Assembly: GCA_903861125.1 (NCBI GenBank)
Contig: CAIOTF010000015.1
Location: forward strand, 62,001-126,000
Source of the DNA: an uncultured Ignavibacteriota bacterium
GTDB taxonomy: Bacteria; Bacteroidota; Ignavibacteria; UBA10030; UBA8401
Reading direction: 5' to 3'
DNA length: 64,000 nucleotides
Both the position numbers and the translations under genes were made by a program. Below are positions 40,852 through 50,353 of this stretch, in pieces. The notes beneath the pieces were generated by a model. That model saw nothing but the letters and a program-made list of their open reading frames with translations. It ran no database searches and was not told the DNA's origin. The stretch's first letter is position 1, and every line of letters starts with the position of its first letter.

Positions 40852-43824
40852 TTAAAGTTCTAAGCGCATTCCAAAACGAATTTGGCGCGGTGTACCGTAA
40901 AGATTATTTCCTGTTGTGTTTTTGTAATGCCGTCCATCAACAAGATTAATGTTCCGGTACAGTTCAACATAACCGGGGCCAAGTTGATTAACAATGTTTG
41001 CACTCAGATCCGGATTGCTTAAGAAACCGTCTTCAAATGCATTGCCGGTTCGGCGATACACGTTGATTACGGTTTTCGTGTTCAAAATGTTCTGAACATA
41101 CATGTACACTTCCGCATTCACTCCGCCAATTTCAAATCCTTTATACAGGCGTCCGTCAAAATTGAAGACCCAGGGAGTGGTTGAAGAATTGATCGCCTCA
41201 AGCGGCACGCTGAAACGCGCATCGGATTCAACAAGTGCGCCTGTTGAAGCACCCTGCTGTCCGATACTTCCGGTGGAACGTGTGAACGGATGTCCGCTGT
41301 TGAACGTGAATAATAAGTTCGTTCCTACCTGCTCAAGAATTGGTCCGCCATCGCCTTTATCGAATGCATAGTCAAGATTGACAGACCCTTTATGAGTTTG
41401 ATTAAAGTCCAATGGTGAAATAACGGATGGATACAATGTCCCTTGCTCTAATGACGATACCGCAGAATTTGTTGCGGAACCGGTCCCTTGTGCATCGGAG
41501 AATGTATAATTGAATTGAGCTTTCAATCTATTAATACGACGTAAACGCAAACTCAGTTCAACACCTTTCGTCGTTACAAAGTCGCCATTCGCATACGTAT
41601 TGTATCCGGCAACCGGTGAACCGACCGCTGTAGTAATCCGTTGAATCTGAATCTGTCCTCTGATATCCTTGTAGAATCCGGTGATATCAAAAGCGGCATT
41701 ATCGGTAAACTGTTGTGTGAAACCGACCTCATACGTTGTGGTGCGTTCCGGCTGGATATTGAAGCCAACAGGATTCGGAATAAAATTTCCGCCGCTGAAG
41801 ATCGTTGCCTGGTTGCCGCGTCCACGATAGATAACTGCCAGTGAGGGCGATTGAATGAACTTGCCATACTGCAAATGGAACACCGTTCTATCGGAAACCG
41901 GGAACGAGAATCCTAAACGCGGACTGACACCCACAAACGGTTTTGATTTTGCGATACCAGAAGCTTTGTAAATCGGATAGGCTGTGAAGATCGAATTATC
42001 AACAGCCGGATTTTCCGGGCCTTCAACAACATTGGGTGTTGCCGGATCATCAACGAATCTGATATCATCGTTGTCGATATAATCCAAACGAACACCGGCA
42101 TTCACAACGAGATCGGAATATTCAATTTTGTCCTGAATATAGGCTCCGATATATCGCGGTGCTTTCGGTCCATCGATATTGTTGATATCGGTGATTTCAT
42201 TGCCATACCAGTCATAACCATAATTATTCACGCCGCCGTTTTGTGAAACTGCGTAGTCACGTTTTAAACCGGCAGTGCGAGCATCGTCCGGGTTGTTGCG
42301 GTAATAACCAAGTAGTGACGACGAACCGGTCGAGAAATTGCTTACACGATACTCTTCAATTGATGCACCAACCTTCAGCTGATGTTCACCGCTTACCTGA
42401 CTGGTGATATCCAATGAAGCACCAAGCCGTGTTTGTTTCTGTTTATTGAATGTTGCCTGCGTGGTGCCAAATTTATTCACGCCAAAATTATAAAGATTAT
42501 ATGCTGTCGGTCCATTATTATAATTTCTGAATGTATAACCGAGCTTTGCATTTGCAACACTGTCATTATACAGAAAGAAATTATCGCCATGATCAGGATC
42601 GTACGTTTTGCTGCGATTATCCATGTAACTCACGTTAAAATCATACGATGTGGTGGTATTGAGAATATGGGTGATCTTGGTGTTCAATAATAAGTTGCTG
42701 TTGTCCGTGATTCCAAGGCGCTGCATCGCAAATAAATTTGCAAGGATATCGCCTGTGTTCTGTGTTTTCTGACGGCTAAACGATCCGCCAATACGTATCA
42801 GGAACGGCTGAAAATCGAACGACAGGGTTCCGTTTGATGTGTAACGGTTTGATAGTCCGGGAATGTTGCCTGGTTTGATCTCAAGCAATGGAAGGACGTA
42901 ACCGGTCGAAGAGTTAAGATCCGGCAGCGAATCCATTTTGAAACCTTCCCAGAACATAACCTGGTTGTCGCGTTGGAATTGGTTCTCGCCAGCGAGAAAG
43001 AATTTAACATTCTTCATTCCGGGAACGGGTCCGCCGATGGTCAACGTATAATCGCTGTATCCATAGGAATACGTTCCTAAGCGTTTTGTATATTGCGACG
43101 TGAAATTATCTGTTTCGCCTTGAGCAGAAATTTTATATTCTTGTCCGCCTGCTTTTAATGACTGACGCACAATTCCTGAGTTGGCGCCGCCGTATTCCGC
43201 CGTATAACCGCCTGCCTGCACCTGAAATTCTTCAAGAGCATCGGGGATAACCGTGGTCAGGTTGTTTCCGGAAGATACACTTCTTGTATTTGCACCCTCA
43301 AGATAATATCCCACTTCGTCAGAACGTCCTCCGCGGATATATAAGGAGCCATTTTGCAGCACAACGCCGGGGGACAGTGCAACAGCCGCTTGAATGCCGC
43401 GAACCGGAAGTTTTTGAATATCTTCCTGCGTTCCAATACGGACTGCGTTTGTAGCGTTCTTATTCACTAACGGCCGGTCGTTAATAATAATGACCTCGCT
43501 CAACTGTACTTCGGAAGAAATCAAACGGTAATTCACCTCCGTCGACAGATCTTCGCTCACTTTAATATTGTTGACCGTTGTGTTCTGATATCCGATGAAT
43601 GATGCACGAAGTGCATACGTTCCGGGAGGAACGTTTAAGATGATAAAATTACCATCAACATCGGTTACCGCACCGTAGTTCGTCCCGACAATTACAACAC
43701 TGGCGCCTACAAGCGCTTCTTTGGTCTTATCATCAATTATTTGACCGCGAATCTTTCCGGATGCCGCAAAGATCAACGTCGGAATAATTGAGAAGATCAT
43801 TACATACAGTAAAAATTTTTTCAT
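40852..43824 (-). CDS. TonB-dependent receptor with CarboxypepD_reg-like domain
   Basis: GKIRGQIIDDKTKEALVGASVVIVGTNYGAVTDVDGNFIILNVPPGTYALRASFIGYQ, plug GSLYIRGGRSDEVGYYLEG; start ATG 43824 with AGGAGA SD. Confidence 0.95.
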   Translation of the reverse strand: MKKFLLYVMIFSIIPTLIFAASGKIRGQIIDDKTKEALVGASVVIVGTNYGAVTDVDGNFIILNVPPGTYALRASFIGYQNTTVNNIKVSEDLSTEVNYRLISSEVQLSEVIIINDRPLVNKNATNAVRIGTQEDIQKLPVRGIQAAVALSPGVVLQNGSLYIRGGRSDEVGYYLEGANTRSVSSGNNLTTVIPDALEEFQVQAGGYTAEYGGANSGIVRQSLKAGGQEYKISAQGETDNFTSQYTKRLGTYSYGYSDYTLTIGGPVPGMKNVKFFLAGENQFQRDNQVMFWEGFKMDSLPDLNSSTGYVLPLLEIKPGNIPGLSNRYTSNGTLSFDFQPFLIRIGGSFSRQKTQNTGDILANLFAMQRLGITDNSNLLLNTKITHILNTTTSYDFNVSYMDNRSKTYDPDHGDNFFLYNDSVANAKLGYTFRNYNNGPTAYNLYNFGVNKFGTTQATFNKQKQTRLGASLDITSQVSGEHQLKVGASIEEYRVSNFSTGSSSLLGYYRNNPDDARTAGLKRDYAVSQNGGVNNYGYDWYGNEITDINNIDGPKAPRYIGAYIQDKIEYSDLVVNAGVRLDYIDNDDIRFVDDPATPNVVEGPENPAVDNSIFTAYPIYKASGIAKSKPFVGVSPRLGFSFPVSDRTVFHLQYGKFIQSPSLAVIYRGRGNQATIFSGGNFIPNPVGFNIQPERTTTYEVGFTQQFTDNAAFDITGFYKDIRGQIQIQRITTAVGSPVAGYNTYANGDFVTTKGVELSLRLRRINRLKAQFNYTFSDAQGTGSATNSAVSSLEQGTLYPSVISPLDFNQTHKGSVNLDYAFDKGDGGPILEQVGTNLLFTFNSGHPFTRSTGSIGQQGASTGALVESDARFSVPLEAINSSTTPWVFNFDGRLYKGFEIGGVNAEVYMYVQNILNTKTVINVYRRTGNAFEDGFLSNPDLSANIVNQLGPGYVELYRNINLVDGRHYKNTTGNNLYGTPRQIRFGMRLEL

Positions 43825-43880
43825 AATTTCTCCTCTTGATGCTTCATAGGGTTTATTCATAGTATCGTTAGAGAGGCTGA

Positions 43881-44636
43881 TCATAATTCTTCCAAGACCT
43901 TTACTTTGACTTTTGCAGTTTTAGCTGTCGATGTTGCACCTGTTGAGTCAAATTTATCGTAGACGAAAACAGTATAAATTTTTCGTGACGCTCCACTGAT
44001 AACAATTGAATCTTTGAATACCCTATTTGTGTTGCTGGGATCTGTGAAGAAGTATTTGTAAGACTTGCCTGCCGGAACCTTTTGTGTCGTGCTGGCAGCA
44101 GCATACAGTATATTGTTGACACTCACAACGCCAGTCGCGAACGTGCTGTCGGAACGATAGACGTCGATTGTATCCTGCGCTTTTTGAACCAGGTTAACAA
44201 ATCGAACTAACGAAGTATCAGCAAGACCATTTGCGGCAAATGTATTACGATAAGGAAGCTTCAGCGCCTGGAATGTGCCTGTCTTCGTCATGGCAAAAGC
44301 AAGCGTTCCACGCTGATCTGTTTCGAACGTCAACCGGAACGTATCGGCTGCTCCAAAAACAATGCGTTTGCTGCCGGAGAATAGTGTGTAATATTCAGAT
44401 CCAACGGCATTCGCTCCAATAGCGTATGTTTTGTAAGTGGTAAAGTTCGGCCCTTCGGTAATTTGGACACTGGTAGGGGGCACAGTACCATCCGGCATGA
44501 CAGAAATAAAGCGGTATTCCGCATTGAGGACTGGCGGATCGGGAGCTTTGTCTGGAATTTCAACGCAGCTCACAAGTACCATTGCCATCGTAACGATAGC
44601 AACAGAGAACAGCAAATGTAATCTGTTCAAAATCAT
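43881..44636 (-). CDS. DUF4397-like lipoprotein
   Basis: Lipobox VLVSC; VRFVNLVQKAQDTIDVYRSD...VPAGKSYKYFFTDPSN pattern of DUF4397. Confidence 0.72.
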   Translation of the reverse strand: MILNRLHLLFSVAIVTMAMVLVSCVEIPDKAPDPPVLNAEYRFISVMPDGTVPPTSVQITEGPNFTTYKTYAIGANAVGSEYYTLFSGSKRIVFGAADTFRLTFETDQRGTLAFAMTKTGTFQALKLPYRNTFAANGLADTSLVRFVNLVQKAQDTIDVYRSDSTFATGVVSVNNILYAAASTTQKVPAGKSYKYFFTDPSNTNRVFKDSIVISGASRKIYTVFVYDKFDSTGATSTAKTAKVKVKVLEEL

Positions 44637-45021
44637 TGGTGGGGTCTCCTTATGTTTTTTGAACTATTGTGTTATGATGATGTAGTTATTGTTTGTTTTC
44701 GGTATAAAGGGATGATAATAATAAATATTTTTTGCGTTGATATTAACACGTTAAAGAGGAGTGTACCAAATGTTAAATAATACGTCCCGAATAATGAGTG
44801 TTTCTTTTATTGATTAGATTGAATATAGGGACAGCAGGTTCAATTGTCAAGGGTCACAACAAATTTGTTCATATTTCCCTATCTGTGGTGTCCAGTGCTG
44901 AAGACCCAAATTCAATAGAAAAAACAGATCGTTTTCATCACGTGATAACGTATTTTGTCCCACCTTTTCATCAGTTCATCCCAAAAAGATTTTGAGTTTT
45001 CGCTCGTTTTTCTATTATACA

Positions 45022-45041
45022 TAACGATAATATCATCGTTA
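45022..45041. promoter_or_regulatory. Inverted-repeat operator candidate upstream of HTH gene
   Basis: TAACGAT AATATC ATCGTTA, perfect 7-bp arms, 31 nt before ATG 45073. Confidence 0.5.
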
Positions 45042-45072
45042 CAATCATCAATATTTTTTTTCGGAGGCATGC

Positions 45073-45438
45073 ATGAAACTAAATAAGAAGGAAGTGTCGC
45101 AGAACTTGCGCCTGTTCGGCTATAAACGCTATGGAACGATGAAAAATTTTGCCGAGGCGCTGGATATGAATCCATCCACACTGTATTCGGGGTATCTCAA
45201 TGGAAGAAGTTTACCAGGACCAGCGTTGCTCGTTAAATTGATCGATCTGGGATGCAACATTAACTGGCTGCTAACCAGCAGAGAGACACCATTTGCAGAC
45301 GAAGAAAACGGCAAGACGAAAAGAATAGATGAGGAACATCTTCGTCCGCGCGGTCCCCTACCACACACGCCGATAGGATCACCATCATTTGTTGAATCGA
45401 AAAAACCGAACGGGATATTTTCGGGTTCCCACCGTTGA
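45073..45438 (+). CDS. Small HTH (CI-repressor/XRE-like) protein
   Basis: 121 aa; YGTMKNFAEALDMNPSTLYSGYLNGRSLPGPALLVKLIDLGCNINWLLT resembles a CI-type HTH; SD GGAGG upstream. Confidence 0.72.
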   Translation: MKLNKKEVSQNLRLFGYKRYGTMKNFAEALDMNPSTLYSGYLNGRSLPGPALLVKLIDLGCNINWLLTSRETPFADEENGKTKRIDEEHLRPRGPLPHTPIGSPSFVESKKPNGIFSGSHR

Positions 45439-45482
45439 TCTTTCTACTGGAGTTTTTGTAAAACATTGATTACACTCGGTGG

Positions 45483-46637
45483 ATGATGACAACGACGACG
45501 TATTGGCAAAAGTACAAAACCGAACTGCTCTTTTATTTTGGTTTTTTAACCATCCTTGGGATCGCCTTTTTCATTCAGGCAATCTACGCGGATTCGTATG
45601 AGATGTCCGCAACAAAACCTACGTCCGAAGAAATCATAAATGTCTTTGCCGACCGGGTGATTGCAGCATATCTATGGCTTTTGCTTACCCCTTTCATTAT
45701 TTGGGTATCCGAAAAAATATCTTCAACAAAACTCCCTTTCGTGATCATCCTCACCGCTCATCTTTTTGCCGGATTATTTTTTTCTTTTATTCATATTCCA
45801 ATTTACACAACCTACATTTATCTGGTACATTCGTTCGTTCCGTGGATGTACAGCGGTATTTTTGAGAAGATGCCCAATGTAACATATGGTGAGTATGTTC
45901 TGAATTCGATGGCACGTGTAAATCATGTGTACCGTTTGCTCTATTATAGTATCATCATCGCAATTCACTTTGCGTTCGATTATTTCAGGAAATACACGGA
46001 ACGCGAACTGCGTGCATCGCAGTTGGAAGTGCAGTTGAAAGAAGCGCAGATCCGAACACTCCATCAGCAACTACAACCGCATTTCCTCTTTAATACGCTC
46101 AACGGAATATCTTCCCTAATGTATAAAAGCGTGGAGGAAGCCGATACTATGCTGACGTATCTGGGAGATCTCCTGCGTATTTCTCTTGAACGGATGAACG
46201 TGCAGGAAGTCCCGTTAAAAGACGACATTGCCTTCATCGAACGGTATTTGCTGATCGAAAAAGCACGGATGGGGGACCGCCTGATTGTGCAGACAAATTT
46301 CCGTCCTGATACGCTCGACGCACTTGTGCCATGCATGATGGCTCAGCCGCTGCTTGAGAATGCCATCAAACATGGAGTAGCACCGAATGTTAAACAAGGA
46401 ACCGTCACAGCTACGTCGTGGCGAGCTGCCGAAAAGCTCTTCCTGCAAATTGAAGATGACGGAAGCGGCTTTTCCCTCTCTCTGGATGATAACCTGACCA
46501 AAGGACACGGAATAAAAAATACCCTCGAACGTCTGAAGATCCTCTACGGAAATAACTTTTCCCTGACGTTCACAAACAAAGAAACAGGCGGGCTGCGTGT
46601 AACTCTTTCCATTCCGTTTCGTATGATAACGGACTAA
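45483..46637 (+). CDS. LytS-type sensor histidine kinase (His_kinase domain)
   Basis: LRTLHQQLQPHFLFNTLNGISSLMYKSVEEADTMLTYLGDLLRISLE, PCMMAQPLLENAIKHGV. Confidence 0.94.
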   Translation: MMTTTTYWQKYKTELLFYFGFLTILGIAFFIQAIYADSYEMSATKPTSEEIINVFADRVIAAYLWLLLTPFIIWVSEKISSTKLPFVIILTAHLFAGLFFSFIHIPIYTTYIYLVHSFVPWMYSGIFEKMPNVTYGEYVLNSMARVNHVYRLLYYSIIIAIHFAFDYFRKYTERELRASQLEVQLKEAQIRTLHQQLQPHFLFNTLNGISSLMYKSVEEADTMLTYLGDLLRISLERMNVQEVPLKDDIAFIERYLLIEKARMGDRLIVQTNFRPDTLDALVPCMMAQPLLENAIKHGVAPNVKQGTVTATSWRAAEKLFLQIEDDGSGFSLSLDDNLTKGHGIKNTLERLKILYGNNFSLTFTNKETGGLRVTLSIPFRMITD

Positions 46638-46671
46638 CTTCTTTTCTCAAACACTACTTACAGTGCAGCAT

Positions 46672-47439
46672 ATGATCCGCGCGATCATCGTTGATGATGA
46701 ACCACTCGCCCGCGAAAAAGTTCTGCTTTTTGCGCGAAGCGAAAATGACATAGAGATCGTCGATGTCTGCGCCAACGGGCATGATGCACTCTCCTCCTGT
46801 AAAAAATTCAAACCCGATCTTCTGTTCCTTGATATTCAAATGCCTGAAATGAACGGCTTCGAAATGCTGAATCAATTAAAGATAGATCCGCTGCCCGGCA
46901 TAATTTTTATAACAGCATACGATGAGTTTGCACTGCGTGCGTTCGAGTTCCACGCAGTCGACTATCTGCTGAAACCCTTCGACAGAAATCGGTTTACAAA
47001 AGCGGTTAACCACGCCCGTGAGTCCATACAATCGCACACACAATCCGACGAAACCGCTTTACAGATACAAACGATGCTGAATTCGATAAACCAAGAATCT
47101 GCACGGCCGGAGCGTTTAATTGTTAAGACAAATGGAAAGATAATTTTTTTGCGGATGAACGAGATCGACTGGATGGAAGCTGCGGGGAACTATGTGAACG
47201 TCCATGTTGGAAATGAAGCACATCTGATTCGTGAGACAATGAATAACATTCAGGATCAGCTGGACCCACAACATTTCATTCGTATCCATCGCGGCACGAT
47301 CATTAACATAGAAAAGGTCAAAGAACTGCAGCCGTACTATAACGGAGAGTACAAAGTTGTTCTTCAAAACAACACCCAGGTTATCTTAAGCCGCGGATAC
47401 AGAGAAAACTTCAAAAAAATACTCGGAAAACCGCTTTAA
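46672..47439 (+). CDS. LytTR family response regulator
   Basis: REC domain plus LytTR (GKIIFLRMNEIDWMEAAGNYVNVHVG...FIRIHRGTIINIEKVKELQP). Confidence 0.95.
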   Translation: MIRAIIVDDEPLAREKVLLFARSENDIEIVDVCANGHDALSSCKKFKPDLLFLDIQMPEMNGFEMLNQLKIDPLPGIIFITAYDEFALRAFEFHAVDYLLKPFDRNRFTKAVNHARESIQSHTQSDETALQIQTMLNSINQESARPERLIVKTNGKIIFLRMNEIDWMEAAGNYVNVHVGNEAHLIRETMNNIQDQLDPQHFIRIHRGTIINIEKVKELQPYYNGEYKVVLQNNTQVILSRGYRENFKKILGKPL

Positions 47440-47443
47440 AACG

Positions 47444-47472
47444 AAGAACCCCCGAACGAATCGAGGGTTCTT
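47444..47472. terminator. Shared terminator between convergent LytTR and serA genes
   Basis: AAGAACCC...GGGTTCTT stem directly after both stop codons. Confidence 0.75.
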
Positions 47473-47489
47473 TGCCAATCTAACAAAAA

Positions 47490-49067
47490 TTATAACGTTA
47501 CAACCTTAGCGTTAAATACTCCGTCTAGTGCGGCAACCTTTTGTAATACAGGTTCGGGGATCGGCGTATCAACATTCATAACGGTCAATGCTCGTTCGCC
47601 CATACCGGACCGGCCGAGAGAAAGACCTGCAATATTAATATGAGCATCTGCGAGTATCGCGCCAACCTTTGCCAGCATTCCGGGTCTGTCTATATTAGTA
47701 TAATAGAGGAATGTTCCGTCCGGAGTTCCCTCAATGGAATATTTATCCAAACGGACAAACTTCAGATGTTTTCCACCCAAGACTGTTCCCGAAAATGAGC
47801 GCTGTTCCGATTCTGTCTTGTATCCTATTGTGAGCAGATTTGCATAATCTTCTGCATCTGAAATCTTCTTCTCACTGATGCGTATCCCCTTTGATTGTGC
47901 CAGGACCGGAGCGTTGATATAATTCACCGGCTGACTCATCAATTTGGAAAAAAGACCTCGAAGCACGCCCGCTTTAATCAATTCTGTATGTTTCTGAAGC
48001 AGTTCACCGCTTAATTCAACGCTCAATTCCTTCAACTGACCTTTCATCACCTGTGCCAGAAGCGAACCGAGCTTTTCAGCGAGAAGCAGGAATGGTTTAA
48101 TCTCGTTCGGAACTCCGGCCTGCAATGCAGCTGCATTAACGGCGCCGACAATCCCGCGGTCTTTCAATGCGTCAGCAATTTGTTCTGCGATCTGAATCGC
48201 AACTTTTTCCTGGGCCTCTTCTGTAGAAGCGCCAAGATGAGGCGTAGCGACAACATTCGGATGCTGAACAAGCGAAAAATCTTTCGGAGGTTCTTCAACG
48301 TACACATCTAGTGCGGCACCGGCAACATGTCCGCTCTTCAGACCGCGCAATAATGCAGCTTCATCAATGATGCCGCCGCGGGCACAATTGATCAGACGAA
48401 CTCCTTTTTTGCATTTGGCGATCGTTTCATCGTTCAACAGACCTCGTGTCTCATCGCTTAGTGGAGTGTGAACTGTTATGAAGTCCGAACGGCGGTAGAT
48501 CTCATCGAGAGAAACAAGTTCAACATTCATTTTCTGCGCGACATCTGCACTCAGCACAGGATCAAACCCAATGGTGATCATTCCGAACGCCTTCGCGCGT
48601 ATAGCCACTTCGCGGCCAATCTTGCCCATACCGATAATACCTATGGTTTTGCCGAAGAGTTCGGTTCCCATGAATTTTTTACGGTCCCAGCGTCCTGCCA
48701 CCAGACTGGCATGGGCATTCGGTATATTGCGAGAAAGTGCCATCAGCATAGAAAAGGTGTGTTCGGCGGTGGAGAGAGTATTTCCGCCCGGCGTGTTCAT
48801 GACAATAATACCTTTGCGGGATGCGGCGGCCGAATCAATGTTGTCAACCCCTGCCCCGGCGCGCCCAATCACTTTCATCGCCGCAGCCTTCTCTATAATA
48901 TCTGCAGTTACTTTGGTTCCACTGCGGACAACCAGTGCTGCATATTCGTGAATAATCTGTTTAATTTCTTCCGCCGGCAGTCCCGGTTTTGAGTCCACTT
49001 GAAAACCCTCGCGGGTTAAAATGTCAACGCAGCTTTGTTCTATCGGATCGGTAATCAGTATTTTCAT
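47490..49067 (-). CDS. serA: D-3-phosphoglycerate dehydrogenase (long form with ASB and ACT domains)
   Basis: GRAGAGVDNIDSAAASRKGIIVMNTPGGNTLSTAEHTFSMLMALSR, C-terminal ACT NIDRPGMLAKVGAILADAHINIAGLSLGR; ATG 49067 with GGAGG SD. Confidence 0.96.
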   Translation of the reverse strand: MKILITDPIEQSCVDILTREGFQVDSKPGLPAEEIKQIIHEYAALVVRSGTKVTADIIEKAAAMKVIGRAGAGVDNIDSAAASRKGIIVMNTPGGNTLSTAEHTFSMLMALSRNIPNAHASLVAGRWDRKKFMGTELFGKTIGIIGMGKIGREVAIRAKAFGMITIGFDPVLSADVAQKMNVELVSLDEIYRRSDFITVHTPLSDETRGLLNDETIAKCKKGVRLINCARGGIIDEAALLRGLKSGHVAGAALDVYVEEPPKDFSLVQHPNVVATPHLGASTEEAQEKVAIQIAEQIADALKDRGIVGAVNAAALQAGVPNEIKPFLLLAEKLGSLLAQVMKGQLKELSVELSGELLQKHTELIKAGVLRGLFSKLMSQPVNYINAPVLAQSKGIRISEKKISDAEDYANLLTIGYKTESEQRSFSGTVLGGKHLKFVRLDKYSIEGTPDGTFLYYTNIDRPGMLAKVGAILADAHINIAGLSLGRSGMGERALTVMNVDTPIPEPVLQKVAALDGVFNAKVVTL

Positions 49068-49087
49068 AGTATCCTCCAAAAAATAAT

Positions 49088-49112
49088 TTCCCCAATATTG
49101 GTTATTGGGGAA
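49088..49112 (-). terminator. Terminator/attenuator-like hairpin immediately before serA
   Basis: Minus: TTCCCCAAT AACCAAT ATTGGGGAA ATTATTTTTT, followed at once by the GGAGG SD of serA. Confidence 0.7.
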
Positions 49113-49143
49113 GGGATGAAGATGCTTCGTTCATAAATGTTTT

Positions 49144-50280
49144 TTATTTTGTCATCAACGAATTCAATGTAGCTTTCACGCCTGAGCCCATTTCAAATTT
49201 GTGGCCGCACTCCTGCAGTGTCATCTCCAATGCCCCGATCATCGTGATCATATCAAGTTCATCATAATAACCAAGATGTGAAATGCGGAAGATCTTTCCG
49301 GTAAAATCATCCTGTCCGCCGGCGATTGTAATGCCGTATTTGCCTTTCAGGATCTTATTAAATTGTTTCCATTCGACTCCTTCGGGAACCCAAACCGGTG
49401 TAACGGCAAACGACGGGAATGATGAAAATAATTTCAGTCCGGCTCCGACAACACCGGCGCGGATCGCATTGGCCAGCCGTTTGTGTCTTGCCCAAACATT
49501 TTCGATCCCTTCTTCACGGATCTTTTGTAATGCGGCATCGACACCGATTACCAGTGAAACAGCCGGAGTCCAAGGCGTATCATTATCGGCATACGATTTC
49601 AAAGCTTTCTTCAGGTCAAAATAGAAACGTGGCAATTTTGCCGTTTCGATCGCAGCAACAGCTCGTTTGCTCAATGCTACAAATGCAAGTCCGGGAGGAA
49701 TCATTAATCCTTTTTGAGATCCGGTCACGCAAACGTCTATTCCCCATTCGTCAAAGCGCATTTCGTGGGCACCCACTGCCGTGATTCCGTCAACACAAAC
49801 AAGAGCGTTTGAATTTTCACGGATCAGCTTTGCAAGTGTTTTAACATCCGTTGCCGCTCCGGTCGAAGTCTCACTATGAACAAGATAGACGGCTTTTGTA
49901 TCCGGATGCGCTTTTAATGCGGTGAGTATTTGTTCTTCGGTCGGCGCTTTCCCCCATTCGACTTTGATCTCTACAACATTTAATCCGAACGCTTTTGGCA
50001 ACTTTACCCAGCGTTCGCCGAATTTTCCGCCATTCGATGCAATAATCGTATCGCCAGGAGAGAACAAACTGACGAACGTCGATTCGACACCGCCGGTTCC
50101 CGAACAGGTCAGCGTCAAAACGGGCTGCTCTGTCTGGAAAAGATATTTTAAATTCTGATTGACGCGGGTAAGTATCTCGTTGAATTCCGGATTACGGTGA
50201 TGAATGATGGGCTCTGCCATCTTTAACATTACGGTTTCAGGAATTGGGGTTGGACCTGGGGTAAATAATCGTTTTTTCAT
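49144..50280 (-). CDS. Class V aminotransferase (alanine-glyoxylate/serine-pyruvate/phosphoserine aminotransferase-like)
   Basis: LFTPGPTPIPETVMLKMAEPIIHHRNPEF, PLP lysine region VTGSQKGLMIPPGLAFVALS. Confidence 0.92.
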   Translation of the reverse strand: MKKRLFTPGPTPIPETVMLKMAEPIIHHRNPEFNEILTRVNQNLKYLFQTEQPVLTLTCSGTGGVESTFVSLFSPGDTIIASNGGKFGERWVKLPKAFGLNVVEIKVEWGKAPTEEQILTALKAHPDTKAVYLVHSETSTGAATDVKTLAKLIRENSNALVCVDGITAVGAHEMRFDEWGIDVCVTGSQKGLMIPPGLAFVALSKRAVAAIETAKLPRFYFDLKKALKSYADNDTPWTPAVSLVIGVDAALQKIREEGIENVWARHKRLANAIRAGVVGAGLKLFSSFPSFAVTPVWVPEGVEWKQFNKILKGKYGITIAGGQDDFTGKIFRISHLGYYDELDMITMIGALEMTLQECGHKFEMGSGVKATLNSLMTK

Positions 50281-50353
50281 ATGTGTGCTCCTCACAATAT
50301 AGGACTGTAAGAAAATAACCGTGCGGGGTGAACGGTGTAACGTGAAACTGAGG

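Noticed and set aside
44770-44817. 15-aa plus-strand ORF MLNNTSRIMSVSFID with AGAGGAG upstream
   Set aside because: RBS-like sequence is present, but it is very short, with no downstream structure or partner gene close by; could be chance in an AT-rich intergenic region.
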